Assembly (NCBI GenBank): GCA_041281825.1
Contig: CP166298.1
Location: forward strand, 930,001 to 994,000
Source of the DNA: Paenibacillus_D tarimensis_A
GTDB taxonomy: Bacteria > Bacillota > Bacilli > Paenibacillales > Paenibacillaceae
Length of the DNA: 64,000 nucleotides
Direction: 5' to 3'
This document shows positions 17,901-26,470 of the stretch, one piece after another. The position numbers and the translations under genes were made by a program. Within the stretch, counting starts at the first letter, position 1, and each line of letters opens with the position of its first letter. The notes under the pieces are model-generated. The model ran no database searches. It had not been told where the DNA came from and saw only the letters and a list, made by a program, of their open reading frames with translations.

Positions 17901-18971
17901 TTGAGAAGAATTGTACTCGGAGCACTTGCTATCATAATGATCGTTATTGTAATACTTCCCGAACCTGCCATTGCGGAGGCAGGCACCTACTACAAGGTTG
18001 TGGCAGATTCGCTGAATGTAAGAGAGCAGCCCGATCCGGAGGCTAACGTCGTCGGCAGCGTGAAAGCCGGAGATCTTGTCGTAGTTTCGGACGAACGGTT
18101 TGGTTGGATGAAAGTAAGGGCAAGCGACGTATCCGGCTGGGTAGCCGGCTATTATTTGCGGAAAACGAACGGCACTGCGGCGGTGGCCGGCAAGTCCGAT
18201 AAGGTTCAGATCGCTTCCGCCGAGAAGCAGGCGACCGTACTTGCTGATGCGGTCCGCTTCCGCGAAGGTCCGGGCACAGGCTATAACGTTATCGGAAGTG
18301 TAAATAAAGGTGACGGCGTAACGGTGCTCGGGAGCGAGGGCGGCTGGGTTCGGGCGAGGATAGATAACGGTACAATCGGATGGATATCTGCGCAGTACGT
18401 CGGTGGCGCTCAGGGAGGCGCGAGCAGTCGCAGTCTCCGCGGCAAAGTGATCGTGATCGACCCAGGGCATGGCGGCGACGATCCCGGCATGATCGGGACG
18501 AAGCTCGAGACGTTGGAGAAGGAATTGACGCTCAGCACGTCGACGCTGCTTGCGGACCGGCTTCGCGCCATGGGAGCCAAGGTCATTCTGACGAGGACAA
18601 AGGATGTGAAGCCCAAGCTTTCGGAACGGGTCAGCATCAGCGAATCGGCGGGAGCAGATGCGTTCGTAAGCGTTCATTACAACTCGGCGAAGGGGAATAC
18701 GTCCGGAACGCTCACCTTCTACTATTCGAAGAATAAGGACGAATCACTCGCGCGGGCGATCGAAGGGCGGCTCGCCAAGGGGATAGGTCTGAAGAGCAAC
18801 GGCATTTCGTTCGGCGATTTATATGTGCTCAGGGAGAACGATACGCCGGCGGCGCTCGTCGAGCTTGGTTTCCTCTCCAACGAGAAGGACGAGAAGCTTG
18901 TCCGCACGGACAGCTATCAGCGCGATGCCGCCGATGCAATTGCCGCGGGGCTCGCGGATTATTTTGAATGA
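17901..18971 (+). CDS. N-acetylmuramoyl-L-alanine amidase with two SH3 domains
   Basis: 356 aa, exported. The order is signal peptide (IVLGALAIIMIVIVILPEPAIAEA), two bacterial SH3 domains (DSLNVREQPDP... about 30-85; DAVRFREGPGTGYN... about 105-160), then an Amidase_3 domain from about 175. The zinc and catalytic residues are visible: DPGHGG, Glu in LEKELTL, SVHYNS and VELGFLSN. It cleaves the amide between MurNAc and L-Ala in peptidoglycan; the SH3 domains likely hold it on the wall. TTG at 17901 was chosen because GGAGAGGT lies 7 bases upstream; GTG 17892 is in frame but too close to that SD. Confidence 0.92.
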   Translation: MRRIVLGALAIIMIVIVILPEPAIAEAGTYYKVVADSLNVREQPDPEANVVGSVKAGDLVVVSDERFGWMKVRASDVSGWVAGYYLRKTNGTAAVAGKSDKVQIASAEKQATVLADAVRFREGPGTGYNVIGSVNKGDGVTVLGSEGGWVRARIDNGTIGWISAQYVGGAQGGASSRSLRGKVIVIDPGHGGDDPGMIGTKLETLEKELTLSTSTLLADRLRAMGAKVILTRTKDVKPKLSERVSISESAGADAFVSVHYNSAKGNTSGTLTFYYSKNKDESLARAIEGRLAKGIGLKSNGISFGDLYVLRENDTPAALVELGFLSNEKDEKLVRTDSYQRDAADAIAAGLADYFE

Positions 18972-19046
18972 TAAACGTACAGAGCGGTGTCTCAATTATG
19001 AGGCTTCGCTTTTTTTTTAGAAACGGCGTTTCCGATAGGCCTCCAA

Positions 19047-19505
19047 TTATAGGCCTAACTTTGAAACCACACTCTCAGAACCGTTATAGAAGGAACTACC
19101 GTTTTCGAGTGCTGTACGCCAAAGCTGAAGCACCAACTGTTTGTCGTATTTCATCGATTGGTACCAAACATCGGGAGCATGTGAAAATGCATGGTTTAAC
19201 GAACCCCATACAGCGACTTCATAGACAATCGGCATTAGATTCATTCCCTTTTCAGTCAATGAATAAATGTGTCGCCGCTTATCAACTTCACTTGGCTTCT
19301 TGCTAATAATCCCCTTTCTCTCCAAATGTGTAAGCCGATCCGTCAAAACACTTGGGCCAATTCGTTCCTCAGAATCTAGAAATTCTCCAAAGGTGCTTTT
19401 TCCAAGCGCCATCATATCTCTTATGATAAGCAGAGACCAAGAGTCACCTAATATCTCCATCGTAAGGTTGATGGGGCAATTTGATTTATTATCCTCTCTC
19501 TTCAT
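19047..19505 (-). CDS. HxlR family transcriptional regulator
   Basis: 152 aa. The family core is plain: CPINLTMEILGDSWSLLIIRDM at the N-terminus, then the wHTH (RIGPSVLTDRLTHLERKGIISKKP) and the RRHIYSLTEKG wing. Residue Cys10 of CPI is in the place of the redox or aldehyde-sensing Cys in some family members. The ATG at 19505 was preferred to an upstream TTG. It is divergent from the VOC gene at 19601, with a perfect inverted repeat between them. Confidence 0.9.
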   Translation of the reverse strand: MKREDNKSNCPINLTMEILGDSWSLLIIRDMMALGKSTFGEFLDSEERIGPSVLTDRLTHLERKGIISKKPSEVDKRRHIYSLTEKGMNLMPIVYEVAVWGSLNHAFSHAPDVWYQSMKYDKQLVLQLWRTALENGSSFYNGSESVVSKLGL

Positions 19506-19556
19506 GTTATGAGCATAACACAATTTAATTTGATTATCAAAGTGATTTATGTTACG

Positions 19557-19589
19557 CTCATTTTACTATGATAATAATAGTAAAATGAG
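19557..19589. promoter_or_regulatory. Perfect 13-bp inverted repeat, likely HxlR operator
   Basis: CTCATTTTACTAT / ATAGTAAAATGAG with a 7-base centre (GATAATA). It lies in the 95-base divergent gap, and TATGATAAT inside it could serve as a -10 box. Its right arm runs into GAGGAGGG, the SD of the VOC gene, so in RNA it could also form a hairpin next to the ribosome site. Confidence 0.75.
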
Positions 19590-19600
19590 GAGGGAATGAA

Positions 19601-20125
19601 ATGACGAAAACAATTTCAACAAGAATCACACCTTGTTTATGGTTTGAATCGCAAGCGGAAGAAGCAGCAATATTCTATATGTCAATTTTCAACAATTCAA
19701 AACTCGTTAGTCTTACTCGATATGGTGAAGAAAGGCATACAATTGACGGCATACAAGAGGGATCTGTAATGACTGTGAAGTTCATATTGGATGGTCAAGA
19801 GTTTATGGCATTAAACGGCGGACCGCAGTTCAAATTCAATGAAGCGATCTCCTTGGTCGTTAATTGCGAATCGCAAGAAGAGATTGATCATTATTGGGAA
19901 AAGCTTTCGGATGGCGGGGACGAAAAAGCACAGGTATGTGGTTGGCTAAAGGATAGGTACGGCCTCTCCTGGCAGGTAGTTCCCGTCCAACTAAATGAAA
20001 TGTTAAATGATCCGGACACAGAAAAATCAAAAAGGGTTACACGGGCCATGCTTCAAATGAAGAAAATGGACATCCAAACACTTAAGAGAGCTTACGAAGG
20101 AGACGAAACACATATAATCTTTTAG
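19601..20125 (+). CDS. PhnB-like VOC (glyoxalase fold) protein
   Basis: 174 aa of the PhnB/3-demethylubiquinone methyltransferase-like branch of the VOC superfamily: RITPCLWFESQAEEAAIFYMSIFNNSKL opens the domain, then VMTVKFILDGQEFMALNGGP and QVCGWLKDRYGLSWQVVPVQL near the end. The precise activity in such proteins is mostly unknown. GAGGAGGG is 6 bases before the ATG. Divergence from hxlR and the shared palindrome suggest HxlR control. The remains of an SRPBCC gene follow directly. Confidence 0.85.
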   Translation: MTKTISTRITPCLWFESQAEEAAIFYMSIFNNSKLVSLTRYGEERHTIDGIQEGSVMTVKFILDGQEFMALNGGPQFKFNEAISLVVNCESQEEIDHYWEKLSDGGDEKAQVCGWLKDRYGLSWQVVPVQLNEMLNDPDTEKSKRVTRAMLQMKKMDIQTLKRAYEGDETHIIF

Positions 20126-20390
20126 TTACCCGAGTGTTCGATGCATCGATCCAAGAATTGAGTACGTATTTAGATTCTCCGATCAAAATGCCAATCCAAT
20201 TGATCCCATACAATTAGGTTTGCCCTCAGGCATTCCGGAGGAAGTGCGGCATGTGATCACTTTTAAAAGATAGGCAGCGGCAAATCGGAGTTGAGCATTG
20301 AAGAATATGGGTACACAACTGAGCAAGCCCGCGATTTATCCATTAAAGGATTAGAGTCTTGTTTAGACAAAATGTCTGCAATATTTATCG
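20126..20390 (+). pseudogene. Decayed SRPBCC (AHSA1-like) gene
   Basis: Three pieces of one AHSA1-type protein can be read. VTRVFDASIQE is the usual N-terminal strand; SDQNANPIDPIQLGLPSGI with PEEVRHVITFK comes from the middle; and GKSELSIEEYGYTTEQ, followed by ARDLSIKGLESCLDKMSAIF, is the usual C-terminal end. The N-terminal fragment joins the middle after an internal deletion near 20165. A frameshift near 20262-20272 (TTTTAAAAGA) separates the middle and the end. No start codon or SD is present. It follows the VOC gene, a common partner of SRPBCC genes. The rest of this 658-base gap (20391-20783) holds a terminator and a promoter-like A/T-rich stretch. Confidence 0.75.
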
Positions 20391-20488
20391 TGATTAAGCG
20401 AGGCTCACGACAAGCTGGCAGCCGCTGCCCGTTCGTCTCACTCTTCCTTCATAGTTCAGACCCCATGCCATCAAGTTAAACGGAATAA

Positions 20489-20522
20489 GTAAAATCCCAC
20501 CCGCCTCGGGTGGGATTTTACT
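20489..20522. terminator. Strong bidirectional terminator
   Basis: AGTAAAATCCCACCC / GGGTGGGATTTTACT with a 4-base loop, A-rich before and T-rich after. Confidence 0.9.
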
Positions 20523-20783
20523 TTATTTACAAACATCTGGTTGGCAGCTCATTGATCGCCGATAACATTTTTCAAAAACTTTATTTACATTGGGAACAAA
20601 TGTTTGGTATTATTTTGTATGTAAGTCATGAAAATAGATAGGATATGCCTTCAAGTCATTCTTTTTCATATAAGTCCAATGATTTACATAGCCAAAATGA
20701 GGAAAGGACAATTACAATGGAATTACGGGTAGACCAATAGAATAGGGTACTAAAACAAGGGAGCTAGCTAAGGAGGAAATATA

Positions 20784-21635
20784 ATGGAGCAGAAAGTAGC
20801 GGTCATGATCCTTCACGGCATGGGCAGCCAGAAAGAAGATTTTGCCGATTCGTTTGCCGATTCCTTGAAAGAAATGTTCGGGAAGGTTACCGGCGGCAAC
20901 CCTTCCGCAAATACGAGTTTGGCTATTGAACCGGTTCATTGGGCAGACGTATTTGAAGGAAGAGAACAACGTCTGTATGACTCCCTTGCACCTTACAAGC
21001 TCAATTATAACCTGCTTCGCCGTTTTGTCATCCATTACTTGGCCGATGCGATCGCTTACCAACCGGTCGAGACTCAAGGCCAAAATTACGATGCGGTCCA
21101 TGATACGATCAGCCAAGCATTGAACCGGCTGTCATCAAAAGCAGGTCCCGCTGCCCCTCTTTGCGTCATCTCTCATAGCCTGGGAACGATCATTGCCAGT
21201 AACTATTTTTATGATTTGCAATATCCCTCAAGCCGACAACCGGGTATTATTAATCCGAGCTCTCCCCTGGAAAATGGACATACGCTGACCCTGTTTTATT
21301 CATTCGGAACGACACTCCCATTATGGAGCCTGAGATACCAGGACTTCGATAAACCCATTCATGTACCCTGTCAACATGCAAAAAAATATTATCCCGGACT
21401 CGAGGGAGAATGGGTTAACTATTACGACAAGGACGATATTTTAGGCTATCCCCTTCGAATTGTAGATCCTGCATATGAGAACTGCGTCAAAGAAGATATA
21501 GAAATTAATGTCGGCAATTGGTTGACCAGTTGGAATCCGTTTTGTCATAACGGATACTTCACCAGCGAAACGATTATTCGCAGAATTGCAGAAAATTTAG
21601 CGAGGACATGGAGTTATGTTAACCGTGTAGGATGA
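20784..21635 (+). CDS. Cytoplasmic alpha/beta-hydrolase-like protein, function unknown
   Basis: 283 aa. VAVMILHGMGSQ is an oxyanion-hole strand and CVISHSLGTIIAS a nucleophile elbow (Ser in GxSLG context), as in lipase/esterase folds. PFCHNGYFTSETI near the end may hold the catalytic His. No signal peptide. The SD TAAGGAGG is 8-9 bases upstream. It is monocistronic, between terminators. A 7-codon ORF (MELRVDQ, 20717-20740) upstream with its own SD looks like a relic or leader and is not annotated. Confidence 0.7.
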   Translation: MEQKVAVMILHGMGSQKEDFADSFADSLKEMFGKVTGGNPSANTSLAIEPVHWADVFEGREQRLYDSLAPYKLNYNLLRRFVIHYLADAIAYQPVETQGQNYDAVHDTISQALNRLSSKAGPAAPLCVISHSLGTIIASNYFYDLQYPSSRQPGIINPSSPLENGHTLTLFYSFGTTLPLWSLRYQDFDKPIHVPCQHAKKYYPGLEGEWVNYYDKDDILGYPLRIVDPAYENCVKEDIEINVGNWLTSWNPFCHNGYFTSETIIRRIAENLARTWSYVNRVG

Positions 21636-21669
21636 GAGGAGAGTGGACCTCAGTGTTAAAGTGAAAATA

Positions 21670-21702
21670 GAGGCAAACCAACTTTCCAAAGATGGTTGCC
21701 TC
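21670..21702. terminator. Terminator between convergent genes
   Basis: GAGGCAAACCA / TGGTTGCCTC stem with an inner TTT/AAA pairing and AATTTCC after it; it serves the hydrolase gene and the cstA transcript. Confidence 0.65.
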
Positions 21703-21725
21703 CAATTTCCTTTAGCCGCTGCGGC

Positions 21726-23168
21726 TTATGCCGCCCGGTCGTCGATTTCAACATCGATCGGAAATTGCTGCTGCAAACGTTTTCTGGCAGTGATGAAAAA
21801 GAGGGTGATCACAGTCGCCGTCCCGATTGATGCAACCAGATAAGAGAGGCCTAACGGCATGTTAAATCCAATCGGCGCATTGGCGATATACGTAAACGTC
21901 ACCATCGTAATGAATGCAGCCGGAATGCTTGCTATCCAATGATTTTTCCTGCCGATGATCAGGTACATCGCGCCAACCCATAATGCGATCATGGCCGTTG
22001 ATTGGTTAGCCCAGGAAAAGTACCGCCACAGGATATTGAAATCGATTTTGGTCAAGGCAAACGACAGCACGAATAACGGAAGGACGATCCATAGCCGGCT
22101 GGCCATTTTGACCTGCCCGATTTTAAAGTAATCGGCGATAATCATTCGCGCACTGCGGAAGGCCGTATCGCCGGAAGTAATCGGCAGCACGATGACGCCG
22201 AGTACCGCCAACGTACCGCCGACCGCACCCAGCATTGTCATTGAAACCCTGCTTACAACCGCGGCCGGACCGCCTTCCGCAATCAAGGCGCTTAAATCCG
22301 TTCCGTGGAATAAACTCATTGCCGCCGCCGCCCAGATCATCGCAATAATACCTTCCGTAATCATCATGCCGTAAAAGATGGCGCGGCCCTGCTTTTCTTT
22401 TTGCGTTGTCCTTGAAATAATCGGCGTTTGGGTGGCATGGAAGCCGGACAAAGCCCCGCATGAAATCGTCAGAAACAGCAGCGGGAAGATAGCCAGACCC
22501 GAAGGGTGCATATTTTGGAACGTTAGCTCAGGAATCGGCGCTCCCGTAACGATGAGACCGCCGCCGACTCCAACCGCGCTGATCAGGAGGAAAGCTCCCA
22601 GGATGGGATAAATGCGGCCGATGATTTTATCAATCGGAAGCAATGTCGCAATAATATAATAGATAAATATGGCGCCGATGATAACGCCTAACCCGACCCA
22701 ACCCGATGTCAGGCTGTGAAGCAGCGCTGCGGGCGCAGTGACGAATACCGTTCCGACCAACAGCAGAAGCAGCACGGCAAACCCGTTCACAACATGCTTC
22801 ATCGATTTACCCAAAAACCGGCTTGCCAGCTCCGGTAAATGGGCACCTTTGTTACGGATGGAAATCATACCGGTCAAATAGTCGTGAACGGCCCCGGCAA
22901 ATATTGCGCCGAGTACAATCCACACAAAAGCAACAGGTCCGTAGAGCGCACCTAGAATAGGGCCGAAAATCGGGCCAACCCCCGCGATATTCAGCAGCTG
23001 AATCATCGCGTTCCTTTTCGACCCCATCGGAACGTAATCGATGCCGTCTTTTTGTACGACAGCGGGAGTAGGCCTTGTTTCGTTGATGCCAAAAACCTTC
23101 TCAACAAATTTGCCATACGTGAAATACCCGGCAATCAATATCGCAATGGACACTAAAAACGTTATCAT
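21726..23168 (-). CDS. cstA: CstA family transporter (probable pyruvate/peptide uptake)
   Basis: 480 aa membrane protein with the CstA N-domain: GYFTYGKFVEKVFGINETRPTPA, then GPIFGPILGALYGPVAFVWIVLGAIFAGAVHDY and SCGALSGFHATQTPIISRT. About 13-14 transmembrane segments. It lies within the shorter length range of the family (E. coli CstA is about 700 aa). The start at 23168 has GGGGTGA 7-8 bases upstream. It follows a LytS/LytR pair on the same strand, which parallels the BtsS/BtsR system that activates the CstA-family pyruvate transporter BtsT in E. coli. Pyruvate is therefore the likeliest substrate. Operator repeats and a cre box lie directly upstream. Confidence 0.88.
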   Translation of the reverse strand: MITFLVSIAILIAGYFTYGKFVEKVFGINETRPTPAVVQKDGIDYVPMGSKRNAMIQLLNIAGVGPIFGPILGALYGPVAFVWIVLGAIFAGAVHDYLTGMISIRNKGAHLPELASRFLGKSMKHVVNGFAVLLLLLVGTVFVTAPAALLHSLTSGWVGLGVIIGAIFIYYIIATLLPIDKIIGRIYPILGAFLLISAVGVGGGLIVTGAPIPELTFQNMHPSGLAIFPLLFLTISCGALSGFHATQTPIISRTTQKEKQGRAIFYGMMITEGIIAMIWAAAAMSLFHGTDLSALIAEGGPAAVVSRVSMTMLGAVGGTLAVLGVIVLPITSGDTAFRSARMIIADYFKIGQVKMASRLWIVLPLFVLSFALTKIDFNILWRYFSWANQSTAMIALWVGAMYLIIGRKNHWIASIPAAFITMVTFTYIANAPIGFNMPLGLSYLVASIGTATVITLFFITARKRLQQQFPIDVEIDDRAA

Positions 23169-23192
23169 TTCCGTCACCCCGTTATCCTTGTT

Positions 23193-23211
23193 TGAACACG
23201 CTTTCATTATA
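23193..23211 (-). promoter_or_regulatory. cstA promoter -10 with overlapping cre (CcpA) site
   Basis: On the minus strand TATAAT (23211-23206) is followed at once by TGAAAGCGTGTTCA (23206-23193), which fits the cre consensus at all but one fixed position. A CcpA dimer there would cover the transcription start, so glucose repression of cstA is expected. The -35 region (GACACA) is poor, as expected for an activator-dependent promoter. Confidence 0.7.
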
Positions 23212-23260
23212 ACGGGGGATCGGATGGCTGTGTCGGATATGTGATCAAGATGTCATCGAA

Positions 23261-23293
23261 GGCGGCTGACATGTTTATTCCGGCGGTTGTCAT
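23261..23293 (-). promoter_or_regulatory. LytTR-type direct repeats upstream of cstA
   Basis: ATGACAACCGCC and ATGTCAGCCGCC on the minus strand start exactly 21 bases apart (two helical turns), about 60-95 bases upstream of the predicted cstA transcription start. Spaced direct repeats of this kind are the usual target of LytTR response regulators, and the lytR gene ends 10 bases upstream. Confidence 0.7.
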
Positions 23294-23302
23294 GCAGCCC
23301 GT

Positions 23303-24043
23303 TTACAGCTCGAGCTGTTCGCGCAGCGCTTTAACATAATTTCTGCTGACCGGAATCTCGTCTTTCCGTCCGACGACCTTTAGCTGATACGCTCCGTTAA
23401 ACCAGGGAATCAGCTGCTCGATCGTATCCAACCGGACAAGATAACTTTTGTGCGTGCGGAAAAAAGGATAGCCTTTCAGCTTCGCTTCCAGTTCTTTCAA
23501 CGGCAGCTTGGATGCATATTTTCGATCCTTCGTGCAGATCACCGTTTCGCGTTCGTCCCGATACAAATAAACGATATCCGCGGGCGGCAAATAAACGATC
23601 CTTCCCTCGTCCTCAACAGCCAGCTTGGCGATTGCCGTTCCATGCTTTGGAGCGGGCTGGGCGGCATGTCGGAGAGCTTCACTGATTCGGGCCATCGTTT
23701 CTTTCAGCTGCTCCTCATCAAACGGCTTCAGTAAATAATCCAGCGCATGCACACGGAAAGCCTTGGCCGCATACTCCGGGTACGCGGTCGCAAAGATGAC
23801 CAAAGGATGCGTTTTCAACTTTTGAATCGCCTCGACCATTTCAAGCCCGGTCATGAGCGGCATCTCAATATCGACAAATACGACATCGGGTTCATGCATC
23901 ATAATCATGTGCAGCCCTTTTTCTCCCGAGTCCGCTTCGGCAATGATTCGAATCTCGCCGTAAGCGGAGAGCAGATGCTTTAATTCATCGCGGCTGTGCG
24001 GCTCATCATCGATGACAATCACTTTGATTTCCCGATTAGTCAT
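23303..24043 (-). CDS. lytR: LytTR-type response regulator (LytR/BtsR-like)
   Basis: 246 aa. A receiver domain (VIVIDDEPHSRDEL; phosphate acceptor Asp in VVFVDIEMPLMTG; Lys in YLLKPF) is followed by a LytTR DNA-binding domain (about 145-246: GRIVYLPPADIVYLYRDERETVICTK ... FFRTHKSYLVRLDTIEQLIPWFNGAYQL ... PVSRNYVKALRE). It overlaps the kinase gene by 4 bases, so the pair is translationally coupled. It should activate cstA through the 21-bp-spaced repeats at 23261-23293. Confidence 0.93.
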   Translation of the reverse strand: MTNREIKVIVIDDEPHSRDELKHLLSAYGEIRIIAEADSGEKGLHMIMMHEPDVVFVDIEMPLMTGLEMVEAIQKLKTHPLVIFATAYPEYAAKAFRVHALDYLLKPFDEEQLKETMARISEALRHAAQPAPKHGTAIAKLAVEDEGRIVYLPPADIVYLYRDERETVICTKDRKYASKLPLKELEAKLKGYPFFRTHKSYLVRLDTIEQLIPWFNGAYQLKVVGRKDEIPVSRNYVKALREQLEL

Positions 24044-25794
24044 GCTTTCTCTCCTCCGTTCAGCGGCAGTCGAAAAGAAACAACCGTGCCGTTGTTTTTT
24101 TCACTTGCGACCGCCAAGCCGCATTCTTCGCCGAACATCATTTGTAAACGCCTGTTCACATTATATAGGCCGATTCCCGTCCCTTTATCGGATTTCACCG
24201 TCCTGAACTCGCGCAAGGCGTCCAGCCGTTCGCGATCGATCCCAATTCCGTTATCCTCCACCGTAACCAGAACGCTGTTTTCTCCCTCTTTCATCGCTAT
24301 AGAAATGCTGTTCTCTTTGGGCTGATGGCGAATGCCATGCTTCACAGCGTTTTCGACGATTGGCTGCAGCGTAAAAGGGGGGACTTTAGCAAGCAAAACC
24401 GATTCGTCCACTTGATAAGTGACAGTTAATTTATCGGCAAACCGCGCCTCTTCGATTGCTAAATAGGCTTTGACATGCTTCAACTCTTCCTCCAGGGAAG
24501 TCGTTGTCATCGTAGTCCCCTCCAGATTTTGTCTGAAGAAACGGGACAAAGAGATCAGCAGCTTCCGCGCCTTCATCGGATCCGTACGAATCAAGGAAAC
24601 AATGGTATTTAAAGCGTTGAATAAAAAATGCGGGCTGACTTGGGCCTGCAGTGCTTTAATCTCGGCTTGCTTCGCAAGCTCCTGATGCCGGTCTACTTCC
24701 GCTAGTTCAAGCTGATGGCTTAATAGTGTAGAAAGCCCTTTGCTTAATTCAATGATCATGGAAGAGGGTTCTTTTCCGGACGTGAAATAAAACTTCAAGG
24801 TTCCGATCGTTTCCCCTTTTTGTTTCAGCGGGGCGATAACAGCGGATCTAAGCGGACAATCCTTGTCCGCGCAGCCGATTTCTCCGTGATGGACCACCAT
24901 CAGCTGACCGGTCTGCAGTACGCTTTTGGTCGCCGTCGTTCTAATTTCATTATCCCGATTATGATGCTCTTCAGCAATCCCGACATAGGACAACACCCGA
25001 AGCTTGTTCGTGATGGAAACCGCGTCAACCTGAATCTCCTTCAATAAAATACCGCAAGCGGCTTTGGCCGACGGCTCGGACAATCCTTTGCGCATATGCT
25101 TTAACGTCAGGTCGGCAAGACGGAGCGCTTTTTGAGCCTGGACCGAGCCCATTTTTTCTTCTTCCTGAATCACATTTCGTATGATCAGTATGAATAGAGC
25201 CGCCCCCGCGCCATTGGCAAGCGCCATCGGGAGCCCGATATTTTCAACAAGCGCCCATGCCTTCTCCCAAGGGCGGGCGAAGGCCAAAATAACCAGCATT
25301 TGCATAAATTCGGCAAGAAATCCGATCGCGAACGCGGTTTGCATCGAAATAATGCGCCGGTTCTGTTTTCTTTTGTAAATATATCCGGCTAAAGCACCCG
25401 CCAATATCGTTGAAAATCCGCAGGTATAGGCAGTAAAACCGCCAAGCAGGGAACGGTGAATGCCGGCAATAATGCCCGCGCCGACGCCGACCTGCCAGCC
25501 TCCCAGCAAACCGGCCACAACAATGCCGATCACTCTGGAGTTGGCGATCGCTTCCCCTTCCTGCAAAGACAATGTCCATCGGGTATAGGAAAGCATTTCC
25601 GGATTGATGGTTACACCGGTGTAAGTGCCCATAATGCCGAAACAACCAAATATAATAATGATCCAAAGGCGCTGCGTCCATGAAATGCTCTGCCGGTCGA
25701 TCAGTTGACGGACAAAGCGCAGCCTTGTCATGATCAACGCAACCGTTACAATGATTCCGAGACGTTCAAGCATGAGTAAAAGCAATTCCCACAT
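24040..25794 (-). CDS. lytS: LytS-type sensor histidine kinase
   Basis: 584 aa. The N-terminal 5TM-LYT sensor has about six membrane segments and the family sequence NSRVIGIVVAGLLGGWQVGVGAGIIAGIHR. A GAF domain follows (about 230-355, with CADKDCPLRSAVIAPL), then a His_kinase domain (VSPHFLFNALNTIVSLIR, phospho-acceptor His in the SPHFLFN motif) and an HATPase_c domain (ENAVKHGIRHQ, DNGIGID, GTGIGLYNVNRRL). In BtsS/YpdA-like homologues this sensor responds to pyruvate. AGGAGG is about 10 bases before the ATG. It heads the lytS-lytR-cstA unit. Confidence 0.93.
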   Translation of the reverse strand: MWELLLLMLERLGIIVTVALIMTRLRFVRQLIDRQSISWTQRLWIIIIFGCFGIMGTYTGVTINPEMLSYTRWTLSLQEGEAIANSRVIGIVVAGLLGGWQVGVGAGIIAGIHRSLLGGFTAYTCGFSTILAGALAGYIYKRKQNRRIISMQTAFAIGFLAEFMQMLVILAFARPWEKAWALVENIGLPMALANGAGAALFILIIRNVIQEEEKMGSVQAQKALRLADLTLKHMRKGLSEPSAKAACGILLKEIQVDAVSITNKLRVLSYVGIAEEHHNRDNEIRTTATKSVLQTGQLMVVHHGEIGCADKDCPLRSAVIAPLKQKGETIGTLKFYFTSGKEPSSMIIELSKGLSTLLSHQLELAEVDRHQELAKQAEIKALQAQVSPHFLFNALNTIVSLIRTDPMKARKLLISLSRFFRQNLEGTTMTTTSLEEELKHVKAYLAIEEARFADKLTVTYQVDESVLLAKVPPFTLQPIVENAVKHGIRHQPKENSISIAMKEGENSVLVTVEDNGIGIDRERLDALREFRTVKSDKGTGIGLYNVNRRLQMMFGEECGLAVASEKNNGTVVSFRLPLNGGEKA

Positions 25795-25966
25795 CGCGGC
25801 CCGCCTCCTCTTGTTGATGAGATTACTGCAGCGCGGCCGGGTTCGTCAACTGAGAATTTTTAAAGCTCCGCCAAGGACGGCGACAGCCGTTTCTGTTGGT
25901 TGAAGAATGGATATCATTGGTCGTATACTAAATACTAAATAGAATAGAGAGTATGGAGTGATTGAT

Positions 25967-26422
25967 GTGAAAATTATACGGGATGATTTAAGCGGACCTG
26001 AAATCGCTGCATTAATCGGCGAACATCTTCATGGAATGGAGCTTCATTCCCCGCCGGAAAGTGTACATGCCCTAGATCTTGAGGAATTGAAGAAGCCGGA
26101 AATTACGTTCTGGAGCGCATGGGAACAAGATGACTTGGCAGGCTGCGGGGCGCTTAAGGAGCTGGATAGCCAGCATGGAGAGGTAAAATCAATGCGGACT
26201 GCATCCGCTCATCTAAGAAAGGGTGTAGCAAGGCGTATCCTTGAACACATCATTGAAGACGCCAAGCGGCGCGGCTATAAGCGATTAAGTTTGGAAACGG
26301 GCTCAATGGATGCATTTGAACCGGCCAGGAGACTATACGCGGGTTTCGGGTTTCAATATTGCCAGCCGTTTGGCGATTACATAGAGGATCCACACAGTGT
26401 ATTTATGACCAAGGAATTATAA
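25967..26422 (+). CDS. GNAT family N-acetyltransferase
   Basis: 151 aa. Motif A is clear: RTASAHLRKGVARRILEHIIEDAKRRGYKRLSLETG, the acetyl-CoA phosphate loop being RKGVAR. ARRLYAGFGFQYCQPFGDY is the usual C-terminal motif B. The substrate (protein or small amine) is unknown. Two GTG starts are possible; 25967 has GGAG 8 bases upstream and is preferred, 25958 would add three residues. It stands alone and ends at a shared terminator. Confidence 0.88.
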   Translation: MKIIRDDLSGPEIAALIGEHLHGMELHSPPESVHALDLEELKKPEITFWSAWEQDDLAGCGALKELDSQHGEVKSMRTASAHLRKGVARRILEHIIEDAKRRGYKRLSLETGSMDAFEPARRLYAGFGFQYCQPFGDYIEDPHSVFMTKEL

Positions 26423-26441
26423 GTTCATATTTATGTAGCGA

Positions 26442-26470
26442 AAAGCTGCCGAGACGGCAGCTTTATATAT
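26442..26470. terminator. Bidirectional terminator
   Basis: AAAGCTGCCG / CGGCAGCTTT with a 3-base loop; TATATATTTTTC follows on the + side. Its right arm reaches the last codons of the convergent esterase gene. Confidence 0.85.

Noticed and set aside
17796..18677. Open frame of 293 codons on the minus strand opposite the amidase gene
   Set aside because: It has no SD, no recognisable domain, Arg/His-rich low-complexity composition and lies wholly antisense to a clear amidase gene.
20717..20740. Seven-codon frame MELRVDQ before the alpha/beta-hydrolase gene
   Set aside because: It has an SD-like box, resembling the leader of the VOC gene at 41057, but is too short to call; may be a relic.
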